In this document: one piece after another, positions 46,901 through 51,280 of the stretch
Numbering within the stretch: position 1 is the first letter of the stretch
Layout of the letters: every line of letters starts with the position of its first letter
Origin: Dendrolimus kikuchii
Lineage: Eukaryota > Arthropoda > Insecta > Lepidoptera > Lasiocampidae
NCBI GenBank assembly: GCA_019925095.2
Contig: CM034390.1
Location: 2,467,501-2,531,500, forward strand
Direction: 5' to 3'
DNA: 64,000 bases
Translations under genes and position numbers: made by a program
Notes under the pieces: model-generated
What the model saw: the letters and a program-made list of their open reading frames with translations, nothing else
The model's database searches: none
Told to the model about the DNA's origin: nothing

Positions 46901-49300
46901 GTGGCGCCGTCTTGGGGAGGCCTACGTCCAGCAGTGGACTGCGAATGGCTGACGACGACGATGATAAAAGCGTTTTATCTGTAGTTGCTATTGACGATAG
47001 GTGTATGGAGTAATCCTCTCTGCCTAAGGCCAAGTTGATTAGTCCGTAATGTTACTTTGAGATCAGATCTGGATAATCAATGTCACCTCCAGCCAACTTC
47101 ATGTTGTTAACCACTTATGTTCTCATAGCTCTCAGAGGCTGTTGGAATTGAAAGTATACTTACGAATGGTCCGAAAATTAACATTCGCGTTCCTCGAATC
47201 GAAAAATAGCAAATAGTTGACTCCAAGGATATGAACTATGTAGGCCACGTTATACAGCACATCTAAAGATTCGAAATATGGTCCTTGAAGCTCAGCAGCC
47301 ACCCAAATGATACCCATGAGAGCAGCCATGCAAATGAAGCAGTTCCACAATGTGTCGTCCCCGATGTTCATAAACCAGCGGACGAAGCGGTCTTTTGACC
47401 ACCATTCTGGATACTCCATCTATCGAAAAAAGGAAAGGTTTAGGACATGAATGTATCCATGTTACACAAAACAAAGGACTAGTGTTAGTTCATAGACAAT
47501 CGAGTATGAGCTTGCTAATTTCTAAAGAAGTTTAAGTACACTACGCTGATATCGTTGTGCCAGTTTCCTCAGGATGTTTATTTCACCTGTAGAAAAATGT
47601 TGAGCAAATAATTTGAGCACAAATCGCACAGTGGGAATCAATTTGCGCTAATAAAGGTTCTGTAATCAGTCACGTAATTCTCTACGATTTATTTCTTCGC
47701 ATTTAGTAGACGTCGCTGACGCACTCCTTCCCTTACCCAAAAAAAGCCGAAAACAACTATTCTACAGGTTACTAGCGTAAGTCTCTACAGTAGTGTTTGC
47801 TCGCTGTTATTTGTAGTTAAAGATGCCACTTTCTAAAACAGAACTTGTGTCGAGAATAAAAAAATGATAACTAGGTATATACAATACCGTAGGTATTGAA
47901 GGTCAGGGCTGGCTCTAGGATATTTTCCGCCGTAGGCAAAATTGAAAATAGAAAACTTCGTTAACCAGATGAATTATATTTATTTAAGTTAATACATTAA
48001 TATTCATACAATTTTTTTTAACAAAAAATGATACTACCTTCAGAATCTGCGCCAGCATTCGCCTGGGGGCAACCTGTGTGGTCCCTCACCTCTGTCAATG
48101 CGGGGATAAGGTGGATCGCTTAGGACACCATGGATTATCCTGCAGCAGAAGCGCCGGTAGAATTTCTCGTCACGCGGCACTGAACGACATTATCCGCCGG
48201 GCTCTTGTCACCGCCGGGGTACCTGCCGTTCCGGAACCAAACGGCTTGTGCCGCGACGATGGCAGGAGACCGGATGGGATGACGTTAGTACCTTGGAAGA
48301 TGGGCCGCCCCTTAGCGTGGGATGCTACTTGCGTTGACACTCTGGCGGCGTCCCATCTTTCAAGTACGTCCGCTACCGCCGGTTCTGCTGCAGCCGAACA
48401 GGAGGCCCTCAAGCGCCGCAAGTACGCCGCTATCGGCAATAGTTACACATTTGCGGCGTTTGGGGTGGAAACTCTGGGTCCGTGGGGTCCTAACGCTCTA
48501 AAACTTTATCGAGATGTTGCCGAGCGCTTAGTAGACCTCTCACGCGACCAAAGGGCTGGCGTCTATTTTGCTCAAAGGGTAAGTATTGCTATTCAGCGTG
48601 GTAACGCCGCCAGCCTTTTGGGAACGTTCCCGGTAAGTGACAGTGGTTTGGGACCAATATTTTATCTATAATTTTGCTCGCCTTTTTTTATTTAGTTTTA
48701 GTATTTAATTTTAAGTCAATTTTAATTTTAATTTTATGTCAAAGAAGCAATTGAGGTGTGAAAGAATGGGCCTAAATGGCGCTCTGTTGTTCGTGCCTAC
48801 CCCGCAAGGGAACTGGCGTGAAGTTATGTATGTATGTATTTAATTTTAGGTTTCTATTTTATAGTTTAGTTTAATTTTTAAAATAATTTTGGTTGTTACA
48901 ATAAATATATATTTATTAAAAAAAAAAATTGTTTCATTGAAAAACAAATTTAAATTTCCATTTTTGATGGCTTTAATAGTTCAAGCGGTTTTGCCGATAT
49001 TCTTGCAAGCATTATTGCCGCCCCTAAATTTTGCGGCTGTAGGTAGTTAGTTGCCTACCGCGCTTACCGTCTCGAGCAGCCTAAGAAATCATTAAAGCTT
49101 AAAATCAGCTTATGAACCGACTAGCAAATGTCTAGGAGAGTATTTTCTCACGCTATTCAAACGGTTGTAATTATATCAACTCGAGTAATAATAGACGCTT
49201 TTCTTACCTCATTTTGTCTTACGAAGTATTGAAACTCGGCATCTTTGTTGGAATACCCTTTGCTGTGTCTCGAATCTTTACTAGTACTTTGTCTATACAT
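13770..49300 (-). CDS. two-repeat CNG/HCN-like channel with two cyclic-nucleotide-binding folds (whole gene span)
   Basis: Span of one minus-strand gene assembled from the exons listed separately. The start is ATG at 49300, which has an in-frame TAA 39 bases upstream; the stop is TAA at 13770-13772. The product is about 940 residues: short N-terminus, S1-S2, S3/S4 block, pore, S6, C-linker, CNBD, a linker of about 40 residues, then S1-S6, C-linker and CNBD again. All resolved junctions keep the frame and, apart from one weak donor (GTGCGG), have reasonable GT/AG sites. The family (CNG, HCN, KCNH and plant K channels) forms cation channels at membranes; four-repeat relatives (sea urchin CNGK) are known. 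Neither pore loop carries GYG or TIGE, so ion selectivity cannot be predicted. Introns hold most of the repeats in the window. Two separate genes are an alternative, but no stop follows CNBD 1 and no ATG precedes S1 of repeat 2. The S4-S5 exon of repeat 1 is uncertain. Confidence 0.75.
14000..14314 (-). repeat. ATCCGTGCAGGAACGG repeat, full-length, reverse
   Basis: T-tract first, CCGTTCCTGCACGGAT last. Lies in the intron just upstream (in gene sense) of the last channel exon. Confidence 0.9.
14345..14430 (+). repeat. tRNA-like SINE head
   Basis: GGTAATGACTAGCGCAC and box B-like GGTTTGAATCC about 45 bases apart, as in a tRNA-derived head; followed by a T tract. Confidence 0.5.
14428..14466 (-). 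repeat. ATCCGTGCAGGAACGG repeat, 3' end only, reverse
   Basis: Only T-tract and TTCAGCAGACAGGCA remain; directly abuts the plus copy at 14467. Confidence 0.75.
14467..14750 (+). repeat. ATCCGTGCAGGAACGG repeat, plus copy of a palindromic pair
   Basis: Complete at its head, cut at GGGCCGTCTGCCT, where the next copy begins in reverse. Confidence 0.9.
14751..15067 (-). repeat. ATCCGTGCAGGAACGG repeat, reverse copy of a palindromic pair
   Basis: Complete copy tail-to-tail with 14467-14750; the two form an inverted repeat with arms near 280 bases and a very short spacer. Confidence 0.9.
15220..15298 (-). CDS. channel exon 20: repeat 2 CNBD, middle
   Basis: Acceptor TTTTCAG|ATT, donor [25 protein letters not shown], then [10 protein letters not shown]. 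The phosphate cassette position FGE is FGV, so the Glu that contacts the ribose in cAMP/cGMP-binding members is missing. Confidence 0.88.
15605..15690 (+). mobile_element. RTE-like LINE tail, third family
   Basis: Matches the last 80 bases of 46346-46970 (GGAGGCCTATGTTCAGCAGT, then GGCTGACAATGA). Confidence 0.7.
15692..15745 (+). repeat. TTTTTAACCGACTT repeat piece
   Basis: Partner of 1029-1085, with AGGAGGAGGTTCTCAATTCG. Confidence 0.55.
15777..16060. repeat. 150-base tandem duplication
   Basis: GAGATTTATGATCCGATTTA recurs at 15777 and 15927; each unit continues through TTTGGTCCCCTAAA and TTTTCATTTTA. About 80 percent identical by eye. Confidence 0.75.
16174..16339. repeat. 61-base near-perfect hairpin in an intron
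   Basis: 16174-16234 and 16279-16339 are reverse complements with one mismatch; loop of 44 bases. AT-rich, ending in CGACTTTAA words also seen in a local repeat. Lies between channel exons 19 and 20. Confidence 0.85.
16901..17032 (-). CDS. channel exon 19: repeat 2 CNBD, first part
   Basis: Acceptor TTTCTAG|TTT, donor GAA|GTAAGT; 44 codons, phase 0. [18 protein letters not shown] then [17 protein letters not shown] is the CNBD start; G-x-x-x-x-E/M-Y-x-I-x-x-G is well kept. Confidence 0.92.
17275..17885. repeat. AT-rich element with inverted segments
   Basis: GCCAAAGTAATAAATACGG at about 17412 pairs with CCGGATTTATTACTTTGGC at about 17842; ATTATATATAATG words cluster at both sides. Probable MITE; no coding frame. 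Inside the intron between channel exons 18 and 19. Confidence 0.5.
17940..18188 (+). repeat. ATCCGTGCAGGAACGG repeat, old diverged copy
   Basis: Recognisable head (CACGCAGGAACGGAGTAAGAA) and middle, with many changes and no A-tract. Confidence 0.75.
18555..18671 (-). CDS. channel exon 18: repeat 2 C-linker, second part
   Basis: Acceptor CCTTGCAG|GCA, donor ATGAAG|GTAACA; 39 codons, phase 0. [17 protein letters not shown] then YLLCIPFMK is the classic C-linker end (FxxLPxxLxxEI ... IPLF) just before a CNBD. Confidence 0.9.
19265..19490 (-). mobile_element. LINE C-terminal fragment, decayed
   Basis: Reverse copy of the [14 protein letters not shown] block seen at 32050-32300, with many substitutions. 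Confidence 0.6.
19865..19982 (-). CDS. channel exon 17: repeat 2 C-linker, first part
   Basis: Acceptor GTTTAG|G, donor [26 protein letters not shown] then [18 protein letters not shown] is the C-linker helix pair, equivalent to exon 7 of repeat 1. Confidence 0.9.
20055..20383 (+). mobile_element. RTE-type LINE 3' fragment with target duplication
   Basis: Same family, open 20068-20367. The duplication AGCCGGATCAAG borders it on both sides (20042 and 20383). Confidence 0.9.
20670..20872 (+). mobile_element. RTE-type LINE 3' fragment
   Basis: Same family, strongly 5'-truncated; ATCAAGTA flanks both ends. Confidence 0.85.
21094..21625. mobile_element. DNA-transposon-like element with long inverted ends
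   Basis: Arms of about 125 bases (21094-21225 and 21490-21625) pair with few mismatches; shared words include CACCGCCTCTTTGTTTC and TGATATAGTCTACG. The centre shows no transposase. Confidence 0.75.
21749..22048 (-). mobile_element. RTE-type LINE 3' fragment
   Basis: Same family in reverse; about 80 codons recognisable with small deletions. Lies in the channel intron 23-120 bases from exon 16's donor side. Confidence 0.85.
22132..22267 (-). CDS. channel exon 16: repeat 2 pore exit and S6
   Basis: Acceptor GTTTCAG|CG, donor TTGAG|GTACGT. Starts [11 protein letters not shown] where CNG channels carry the TIGE filter, then a long S6 helix ([16 protein letters not shown] to IMVTTVL). No GYG or GE filter is present. 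Two bases left over complete Arg with exon 17. Confidence 0.85.
22532..22842 (-). repeat. ATCCGTGCAGGAACGG repeat, full-length, reverse
   Basis: Complete copy in the intron between channel exons 15 and 16. Confidence 0.9.
23011..23141 (-). CDS. channel exon 15: repeat 2 turret and pore helix
   Basis: Acceptor TTTTAG|A, donor ACAA|GTAAGT. Reads [18 protein letters not shown], then [16 protein letters not shown]. The LYW of the pore helix matches the SLYW motif of CNG channels. Exit phase is 1, as for the pore exon of repeat 1. Confidence 0.85.
23272..23561 (+). repeat. ATCCGTGCAGGAACGG repeat, diverged, head lost
   Basis: Starts AGAATACAATTTCCTGCGG; many changes in the rest. Confidence 0.8.
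23608..23790 (-). mobile_element. RTE-type LINE 3' fragment
   Basis: Same family in reverse; the sequence ATATGGTTTTTA occurs before and ATATGGTTTTTATA after it, a likely target duplication. Confidence 0.85.
24317..24614 (+). mobile_element. RTE-type LINE 3' fragment
   Basis: Same family; AATAAAACTAG occurs on both sides. It ends about 25 bases from the donor of channel exon 14. Confidence 0.88.
24637..24773 (-). CDS. channel exon 14: repeat 2 S4-S5 linker and S5
   Basis: Acceptor CTCAG|GTG, donor TTCCA|GTGAGT; 45 codons plus two bases. [11 protein letters not shown] is the S4-S5 linker; [20 protein letters not shown] is a strong S5 helix. The two last bases complete Gln with exon 15. Confidence 0.85.
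25087..25540 (+). mobile_element. RTE-type LINE 3' fragment abutting a splice donor
   Basis: Same family, open 25125-25499. TCTATTCTAC flanks both ends (25077 and 25540). The right copy of that duplication contains the first intron bases after channel exon 13. Confidence 0.9.
25550..25695 (-). CDS. channel exon 13: repeat 2 S3 and S4
   Basis: Donor AAG|GTAGAA in phase 0. [18 protein letters not shown] is S3 (compare K.DF.S..P in CNG channels) and INKILRLPK the start of S4. The acceptor at 25696-25697 gives the phase 1 entry needed and a length matching CNG S2-S3 loops; nearer AGs do not fit the phase of exon 12. An RTE copy ends 9 bases past the donor. Confidence 0.75.
26045..26235 (-). mobile_element. 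RTE-like LINE 3' fragment, third family
   Basis: Reverse of the final part of 50765-51280 (CAGCAGTGGACGG-type end, GGGCGCCCGACACTACG block). Confidence 0.75.
27002..27224 (+). repeat. ATCCGTGCAGGAACGG repeat, 5'-truncated
   Basis: Starts at GCATTTGCCCGACTGG and runs to the tail CTCCTGCAATAAG. Confidence 0.85.
27630..27962 (-). mobile_element. jockey-like LINE 3' fragment
   Basis: Reverse of the same family as 38742-39150: [19 protein letters not shown] and the GGCGCCTATGGACATT-type tail. Confidence 0.82.
28013..28142 (-). CDS. channel exon 12: repeat 2 S1 end and S2
   Basis: Acceptor TTACAG|ATC, donor GAAG|GTACCA (phase 1). [18 protein letters not shown] then [11 protein letters not shown] closely follows the CNG pattern in S2 (LDY..D.IY..D..V..RTGYLEQG). 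The donor sits a few codons before the position equivalent to the end of exon 2, where the sequence is not a GT here, so the site may have shifted. Confidence 0.75.
28577..28850 (-). repeat. ATCCGTGCAGGAACGG repeat, reverse, internal deletion
   Basis: Both ends present; about 45 bases missing between GGGCAAATG and CCACCCGGCCGC. Confidence 0.87.
28851..29923. other. channel intron DNA without recognised genes
   Basis: Intron between channel exons 11 and 12. Contains a GC-rich patch at about 29570-29710 with no coding frame. I searched for an additional S1-type exon here and saw none. Confidence 0.5.
29924..30056 (-). CDS. channel exon 11: pre-S1 and S1 of repeat 2
   Basis: Acceptor GTCAG|G, donor AAC|GTACGA; one base plus 44 codons. 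[14 protein letters not shown] precedes a moderately hydrophobic stretch, [18 protein letters not shown], which aligns with pre-S1 and S1 of exon 2 (RFVRWFMNI, then [17 protein letters not shown]). This is the exon that links the two repeats into one reading frame. Confidence 0.65.
30455..31106 (-). mobile_element. Penelope-like element, internally deleted copy
   Basis: Has the same inverted ends as 4951-6010 and the reverse of its 3' part, but the ORF is cut down to about 50 codons ([18 protein letters not shown]). AAATTTGGTATAT occurs on both sides. Lies in the channel intron between exons 10 and 11. Confidence 0.82.
31267..31322 (-). CDS. channel exon 10: linker between the repeats
   Basis: Short exon between TAAACAG|GAG and GCGAA|GTAAGA; 18 codons plus two bases, reading [18 protein letters not shown]. 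Its entry phase (0) fits exon 9 and its exit phase (2) fits exon 11, where the two bases complete Lys. It is short and has no domain match; the phase fit on both sides is the main support. Confidence 0.6.
31389..31872 (-). mobile_element. RTE-type LINE 3' fragment
   Basis: Same family in reverse; GTCTTTA flanks both ends. Lies in the intron between channel exons 9 and 10. Confidence 0.88.
32050..32300 (-). mobile_element. LINE C-terminal fragment
   Basis: In reverse reads [20 protein letters not shown] then [20 protein letters not shown], as in 53205-53666, but with the frame intact for 75 codons. Confidence 0.78.
32677..33092. repeat. nested pair of ATCCGTGCAGGAACGG repeats
   Basis: A reverse copy (32677-32722 and 32863-33092) is split by the first 140 bases of a plus copy (32726-32862). 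TGATGGAA is repeated at the two joints. Confidence 0.75.
33573..33800 (-). CDS. channel exon 9: repeat 1 CNBD, second half
   Basis: Acceptor ACTAG|ATG, donor AAT|GTTAGT; 76 codons, phase 0 both sides. [18 protein letters not shown] then [11 protein letters not shown] is the late CNBD with its C-helix. The cassette normally read FGE is LSPCGAV here, so the cyclic-nucleotide phosphate site looks lost. In repeat 2 the corresponding region is split in two exons. No stop follows, so translation continues into exon 10. Confidence 0.85.
34330..34445 (-). mobile_element. jockey-like LINE tail fragment
   Basis: Reverse of the tail after YDMGSF..: AATTGATGGATGGTGGTTACC and TCTAAGAAATTTTAGAACAC. Confidence 0.55.
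34579..34725 (-). CDS. channel exon 8: repeat 1 CNBD, first half
   Basis: Acceptor CTCAAG|TCG, donor GAA|GTAAGT; 49 codons, phase 0 both sides. [17 protein letters not shown], then [11 protein letters not shown], then FITYGDIE is the start of the CNBD beta-roll (helix A, the PGD turn, strand and G-x-I/L-E turn). Confidence 0.85.
34796..34960 (-). repeat. ATCCGTGCAGGAACGG repeat, old partial copy
   Basis: Reverse middle part only (ACTGGAACCTGGCC, AGGGATGGTACTCATCC), strongly diverged; lies 70 bases from channel exon 8. Confidence 0.65.
35322..35871 (+). mobile_element. RTE-type LINE 3' fragment, near-complete tail frame
   Basis: Same family, open 35261-35860 including 5' flanking codons; ATTATCTAGAGAA flanks both ends. 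Confidence 0.9.
36573..36737 (-). CDS. channel exon 7: repeat 1 C-linker
   Basis: Acceptor CAATAG|AGA, donor AAAAG|GTTAGC; 55 codons, phase 0 at both ends. The motif [18 protein letters not shown] followed by [10 protein letters not shown] is the C-linker helix pattern that precedes a cyclic-nucleotide-binding domain in CNG and HCN channels. Confidence 0.85.
36815..37117 (-). repeat. about 300-base dispersed repeat, copy 2
   Basis: Reverse of 40205-40508 with few changes. Confidence 0.75.
37663..37958 (+). mobile_element. RTE-type LINE 3' fragment
   Basis: Same family; TATTTAT flanks both ends. Confidence 0.86.
38108..38301 (+). mobile_element. Helitron-like 3' end
   Basis: AACTACTGAATGGATTTTGA start, then a hairpin-forming GCGGGTGAAACCGCGGGC and terminal GCAGCTAGT, as in lepidopteran non-autonomous Helitrons. 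Confidence 0.6.
38532..38698 (-). CDS. channel exon 6: repeat 1 S6 and start of C-linker
   Basis: Acceptor CTCAG|TG, donor ATG|GTAATT (phase 0). After APANDVERV comes a long S6 helix ([19 protein letters not shown]) and then the charged C-linker start [14 protein letters not shown], as in CNG/HCN channels. The two leading bases complete a Met codon with exon 5. The exon lies next to a jockey-like LINE fragment starting at about 38742. Confidence 0.75.
38742..39150 (+). mobile_element. jockey-like LINE 3' fragment
   Basis: Reads [12 protein letters not shown] (with a shifted frame), [39 protein letters not shown] and [14 protein letters not shown], the C-terminus of lepidopteran jockey-like LINEs, followed by the tail GTCCATAGGCGACGGTAACC. 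It ends near exon 6 of the channel gene. Confidence 0.85.
39609..39720 (+). mobile_element. LINE 3' tail fragment
   Basis: ACTTTATTGCAAATAACATT then TAATGGGCGGTCTTGTCGCC, a tail found on several lepidopteran LINE/SINE families; preceded by GAATGAATGAATGAAT. Confidence 0.45.
39868..40171 (+). repeat. ATCCGTGCAGGAACGG repeat, full-length
   Basis: Complete copy with A-tract and a following (AT)n tract. Confidence 0.9.
40205..40508 (+). repeat. about 300-base dispersed repeat, copy 1
   Basis: GTGCAGTTTTATTTTCTAAA through TTGATAGTTTTTGAGTAGTA to GGCTTAAAGGCCTAGATGCC; also at 36815-37117 and 49447-49690. Confidence 0.75.
40645..41008 (+). mobile_element. RTE-type LINE 3' fragment
   Basis: Same family; AAGGGGTAACT flanks both ends. 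Missing five codons (MHDER) after the HMER block. Confidence 0.88.
41805..41945 (-). mobile_element. 3' end of the same retroelement family
   Basis: Nearly identical to 61405-61548 (reverse): ACATTATGTAG then CACTGCCAACGGGGAGCGTG. Only the last about 30 codons and 3' UTR remain. Confidence 0.75.
42078..43140 (+). mobile_element. Helitron-like fragment split by an RTE copy
   Basis: 42078-42205 (AAACTACTGGGCCGACTTCG, TTTATGTCCCGG) resumes at about 42974 (ATGTCCCGGGAATCCC) and a related piece follows to 43140. Confidence 0.5.
42206..42972 (+). mobile_element. RTE-type LINE, longest 3' copy in the window
   Basis: Open for at least 222 codons (42248-42916): RT thumb motif [19 protein letters not shown], then the conserved tail [19 protein letters not shown] and YPARELA. 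It ends in a long (TATG)n tract, as RTE-clade elements do. Target duplication ATGTCCCGG is visible at 42197 and 42974, splitting a Helitron-like repeat. The RT catalytic part is missing (5' truncation). Confidence 0.92.
43283..43840 (-). repeat. ATCCGTGCAGGAACGG repeat, old reverse copy split by an insertion
   Basis: Parts at 43283-43460 and 43789-43840 belong together; the gap is an insertion with TCAATGCC at both joints. Confidence 0.65.
43461..43788. mobile_element. unclassified insertion with 9-base duplication
   Basis: About 330 bases starting CAGCCCCGGATCTTG and ending CCTAGATCCGACCA, flanked by GTCAATGCC. No coding frame; not matched to another copy in the window. Confidence 0.5.
44070..44098 (-). 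repeat. ATCCGTGCAGGAACGG repeat, head fragment
   Basis: Only TACTCTTTCTCCGTTCCTGC and the ACGGATA end remain. Confidence 0.7.
44297..44433 (-). CDS. channel exon 5: repeat 1 pore block
   Basis: Encodes about 45 residues ending [13 protein letters not shown], which aligns with [14 protein letters not shown] of repeat 2. Donor CTAA|GTGCGG gives phase 1, which fits exon 6. The upstream edge is uncertain: TTTAG|C gives the expected phase 2, whereas a nearer CTACAG|T would give phase 0. Another reading frame is also open here, so this is the weakest of the domain-based exons. Confidence 0.45.
44455..44770 (-). mobile_element. GC-rich LINE-like fragment next to an ATAATAA tract
   Basis: GC-rich DNA unlike its AT-rich flanks (for example GCCAGGGCCGCGGAGTGG), ending at AAAATAATAAG. 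Looks like a UTR or 5' part of another TAA-targeting LINE; no coding frame. Confidence 0.4.
44801..44844 (-). CDS. possible channel exon 4 of repeat 1 (weak candidate)
   Basis: Acceptor TTCAG|TCC and a consensus donor CTG|GTAAGT bound a 44-base open block encoding [14 protein letters not shown]. Its phases (0 in, 2 out) are those needed between exons 3 and 5. It is about 30 residues shorter than the repeat 2 S4-S5 exon and has no clear S5 helix, so another exon may be missing or this call may be wrong. Confidence 0.25.
44930..45170 (+). mobile_element. LINE C-terminal fragment, strongly decayed
   Basis: Aligns by eye with 53380-53590 (GATTGTGCGATTGAACTGTT, GGTGTCTTCAAGACTCGTGT). It occupies the intron where the missing S4-S5 exon of channel repeat 1 should be. 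Confidence 0.6.
45279..45394 (-). CDS. channel exon 3: repeat 1 S3/S4 block
   Basis: Acceptor TTGACAG|GG, donor AAG|GTTTGT; starts with two bases completing an Arg codon with exon 2 and ends in phase 0, exactly the phases of the repeat 2 S3-S4 exon. Encodes a hydrophobic stretch ([19 protein letters not shown]) ending NIDK. The periodic Arg/Lys of a voltage sensor is absent; only one Arg lies in the helix. Confidence 0.6.
45400..46340. other. channel intron DNA without recognised genes
   Basis: Between channel exons 2 and 3; AT-rich with short A tracts. No supported exon. Confidence 0.45.
46346..46970 (+). mobile_element. RTE-like LINE 3' end, third family
   Basis: [12 protein letters not shown], then [20 protein letters not shown], then [14 protein letters not shown]. 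The frame breaks at 46690 although the remaining sequence still resembles the family down to QQWTANG and a GAC/GAT-rich tail. Confidence 0.88.
47164..47419 (-). CDS. channel exon 2: repeat 1 S1 and S2
   Basis: Acceptor TTCGATAG|ATG, donor ATTC|GTAAGT (phase 1); 85 codons plus one base. Two hydrophobic helices are evident: S1 around [17 protein letters not shown] and S2 around [19 protein letters not shown]. The motif QGPYF after S1 matches IHPYF in repeat 2. The exon ends NANVNFRTI, like GANVEEG in repeat 2, which supports homology between the repeats. Confidence 0.75.
48035..48690 (+). mobile_element. retroelement C-terminal domain fragment (PD-(D/E)xK-like)
   Basis: Open frame of 197 codons from 48078: [57 protein letters not shown]. 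This domain is common at the end of invertebrate retroelement proteins; the RPDG...WDAT pattern resembles a PD-(D/E)xK nuclease core. The exact clade is not certain. The start of the element is missing. Confidence 0.7.
48738..48840 (+). mobile_element. RTE-type LINE, shortest 3' fragment
   Basis: Only about 30 codons and the tail of the family remain; TTTAATTTTA flanks both ends. Confidence 0.82.
49208..49300 (-). CDS. channel exon 1: N-terminus with start codon
   Basis: Encodes 31 residues starting [10 protein letters not shown], polar and basic, ending QNE at the donor GAG|GTAAGA (phase 0). In this frame a TAA lies 13 codons upstream of the ATG, so no longer start is available in this exon. 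The phase fits exon 2. The sequence does not match a known domain. An upstream exon cannot be fully excluded. Confidence 0.6.
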
Positions 49301-49446
49301 TTTAAATGCTTTCCAATAATAATGTAGGCAATGATTTTATTAAAATCTTCTGCCACGTTTCTATCACAGAGTACATTGTCTTCTATTATATTAATGTACT
49401 CTATGGTACATTGTATATATTAAAGAGTTTTGAGTTTTTGGCGCGA

Positions 49447-49690
49447 ACTGAAAGGAGACGTTGTGCTGTGCAGTTTTATTTTCTAAAAATGTGTAAAATT
49501 ACTCTAAAATGAACAATTGTTGTAGGATATTGATAGTTTTTGAGTAGTGATTATGTGTTTGCGAGAAATGTGAACTATATAAGGAAATGTGGCCTTTCGA
49601 GTTTTCACAAGAACTCCGTTGAATGACGTCGATTGTAGCCTACAATACAACGGCGTCTGGCTTAAAGGCCTAGTTGCCAAGCCTTAAACA
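49447..49690 (+). repeat. about 300-base dispersed repeat, copy 3
   Basis: Shorter copy of 40205-40508, ending GGCTTAAAGGCCTAGTTGCC. It lies about 150 bases upstream of the channel gene start codon, in its likely promoter region. Confidence 0.72.
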
Positions 49691-49905
49691 TAAAAAAAAT
49701 TAAAGAGTTTTAATTTGCTTGAATATTTCCACTTCGTATGTAACTTCATCAGAATGAAGGTTGTTCGTCAATATACATCTATTACATTAATGTACTCTTT
49801 TTCCAGTATGTAAAAGTACTATGTGGTCTGTTCTAACATTAGTTCAATTCGTCAGCTCCCTACGAGTGGCGCGTAGTATATATAGTATGTATAGTACATG
49901 CATTT

Positions 49906-50143
49906 CCCAGGTGGTAGGGCATTTGCCCGACTGGATGGCTACCACCCCTGGTTTAAAGTATGTCGCCGTAACAACCTTGAGTTGTGTTCCGGCATTAGTG
50001 ACCAGGTTCCAGTCCTCTTTAAGAGAGCAGTAGCGCATTTGTAACACCTTCGGTGTTGCAAATGTCCATAGGCGACGGTAACCGCTTTCAATCAAGTGGC
50101 CCGTCTGCCTGTCTGCTGAACTCCTGCAATAAAAAAAAAAAAA
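49906..50143 (+). repeat. ATCCGTGCAGGAACGG repeat, 5'-truncated
   Basis: Starts CCAGGTGGTAGGGC, ends with an A-tract of about 13. Confidence 0.88.
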
Positions 50144-50285
50144 TGCAGTGTCCGAATAGACTTTTTGAATTTTGATGCGTAATATTGAAATTATCGTGTT
50201 AACCAAATTGAATTAACTTGTTTCAAAGACACAACTGAAAAGTCATGACGGTTGTCAAAGACATTGAGTGATCCAAGTTTATGTT

Positions 50286-50524
50286 CAGGGCGTTCCATTA
50301 GTAACTCACAACGCCCAAAATGCTCAATTAACCGTTCCACAAAGCGACCGCGATCGTTGTGGTCGTGGCGAAAACGTCACTAATGCCGTCATCATTTTCG
50401 ATCGATCGAGTGGGTGGAATAGCCGTTCCACTTGGGTTTACGATTGTAACGTCGGCAAGCAACTGGAACGGGTACAATCGCGGTCGTGGACGTGGTCGTT
50501 GTGAGTCCCTAATGGAACGTAGCC
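50286..50524 (-). mobile_element. MITE with inverted ends, copy 2
   Basis: About 240 bases beginning CAGGGCGTTCCATTAGTAAC and ending GTGAGTCCCTAATGGAACGT; internal parts match 12119-12380 in reverse (GTTCCACTTGGGTTTACGAT). Confidence 0.7.
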
Positions 50525-50764
50525 GTTATATGGATTATTTTGGTTCATTCACTCTAATTGAAAGACGACAATAAACTGTCTAATATCGGCTTAACTAGTA
50601 TTTTTATATGCTGACGTATCGTATTCACGAGGTTTTTTATATGGCTTCAACGCACACGGCATTAATTTTGCCAATCATATTTCAATGGAAAGATGCGATG
50701 ACAGTTTTTTTTTTTTTTGTAACAAACAAGTTTAATTACGAATAGTTCCTTTTTCCTGTTCAGC

Positions 50765-51280
50765 GTTTACAGGTAAGCAGGCACAACTTCGAGGGGGAAG
50801 CCAATAGGAGTATTCGTTTGGGCTGGGCAGCATTCGATAAGCTTCGTCAAGTCTTCTCGTCGACCATTCCGCAATGTTTGAAGTCAAAAGTCTTCGAGCA
50901 GTGCGTGCTCCCCGTCCGGACCTATGGGGCCGAGACATGGACCCTGACGGTAGGATTGTTCCACAAGTTCCAAGTCGCTCAACGGGCTACGGAATGAGCT
51001 ATGTTAGGTGTTTCTCTTATAGATACAATTAGAAATGAGGATATCTGTAAGAGAACGAAGGTAATCGACAGCTTCCAAAATTAGCAAGTTGAAGTGGTGC
51101 AGACGAGTCCTGGAGTGGAGACCGCGTCTCGGTAAACGTAGTGTCGGACGCCCTCCAGCCCGACGACATGTGCAAGGTCGCCGGTAGGCGCTGGATGTGG
51201 AAGTCAGAGGACAGGGATGAGTGGCGCCGACTTGGGGAGGCCTACGTTCAGCAGTGGACTGCGAATGGCTGACAACGACG
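50765..51280 (+). mobile_element. RTE-like LINE 3' end, third family, broken copy
   Basis: Close to 46346-46970 (LGWAAF-type block, TYGAETWTLT) with several frameshifts; ends in the GACGACGACGA tract. Confidence 0.82.

Noticed and set aside
48078..48671. Host gene with 197 codons
   Set aside because: A second copy in the window, a 3' remnant at 41.8 kb and retroelement-type motifs show that it is a transposable-element fragment.
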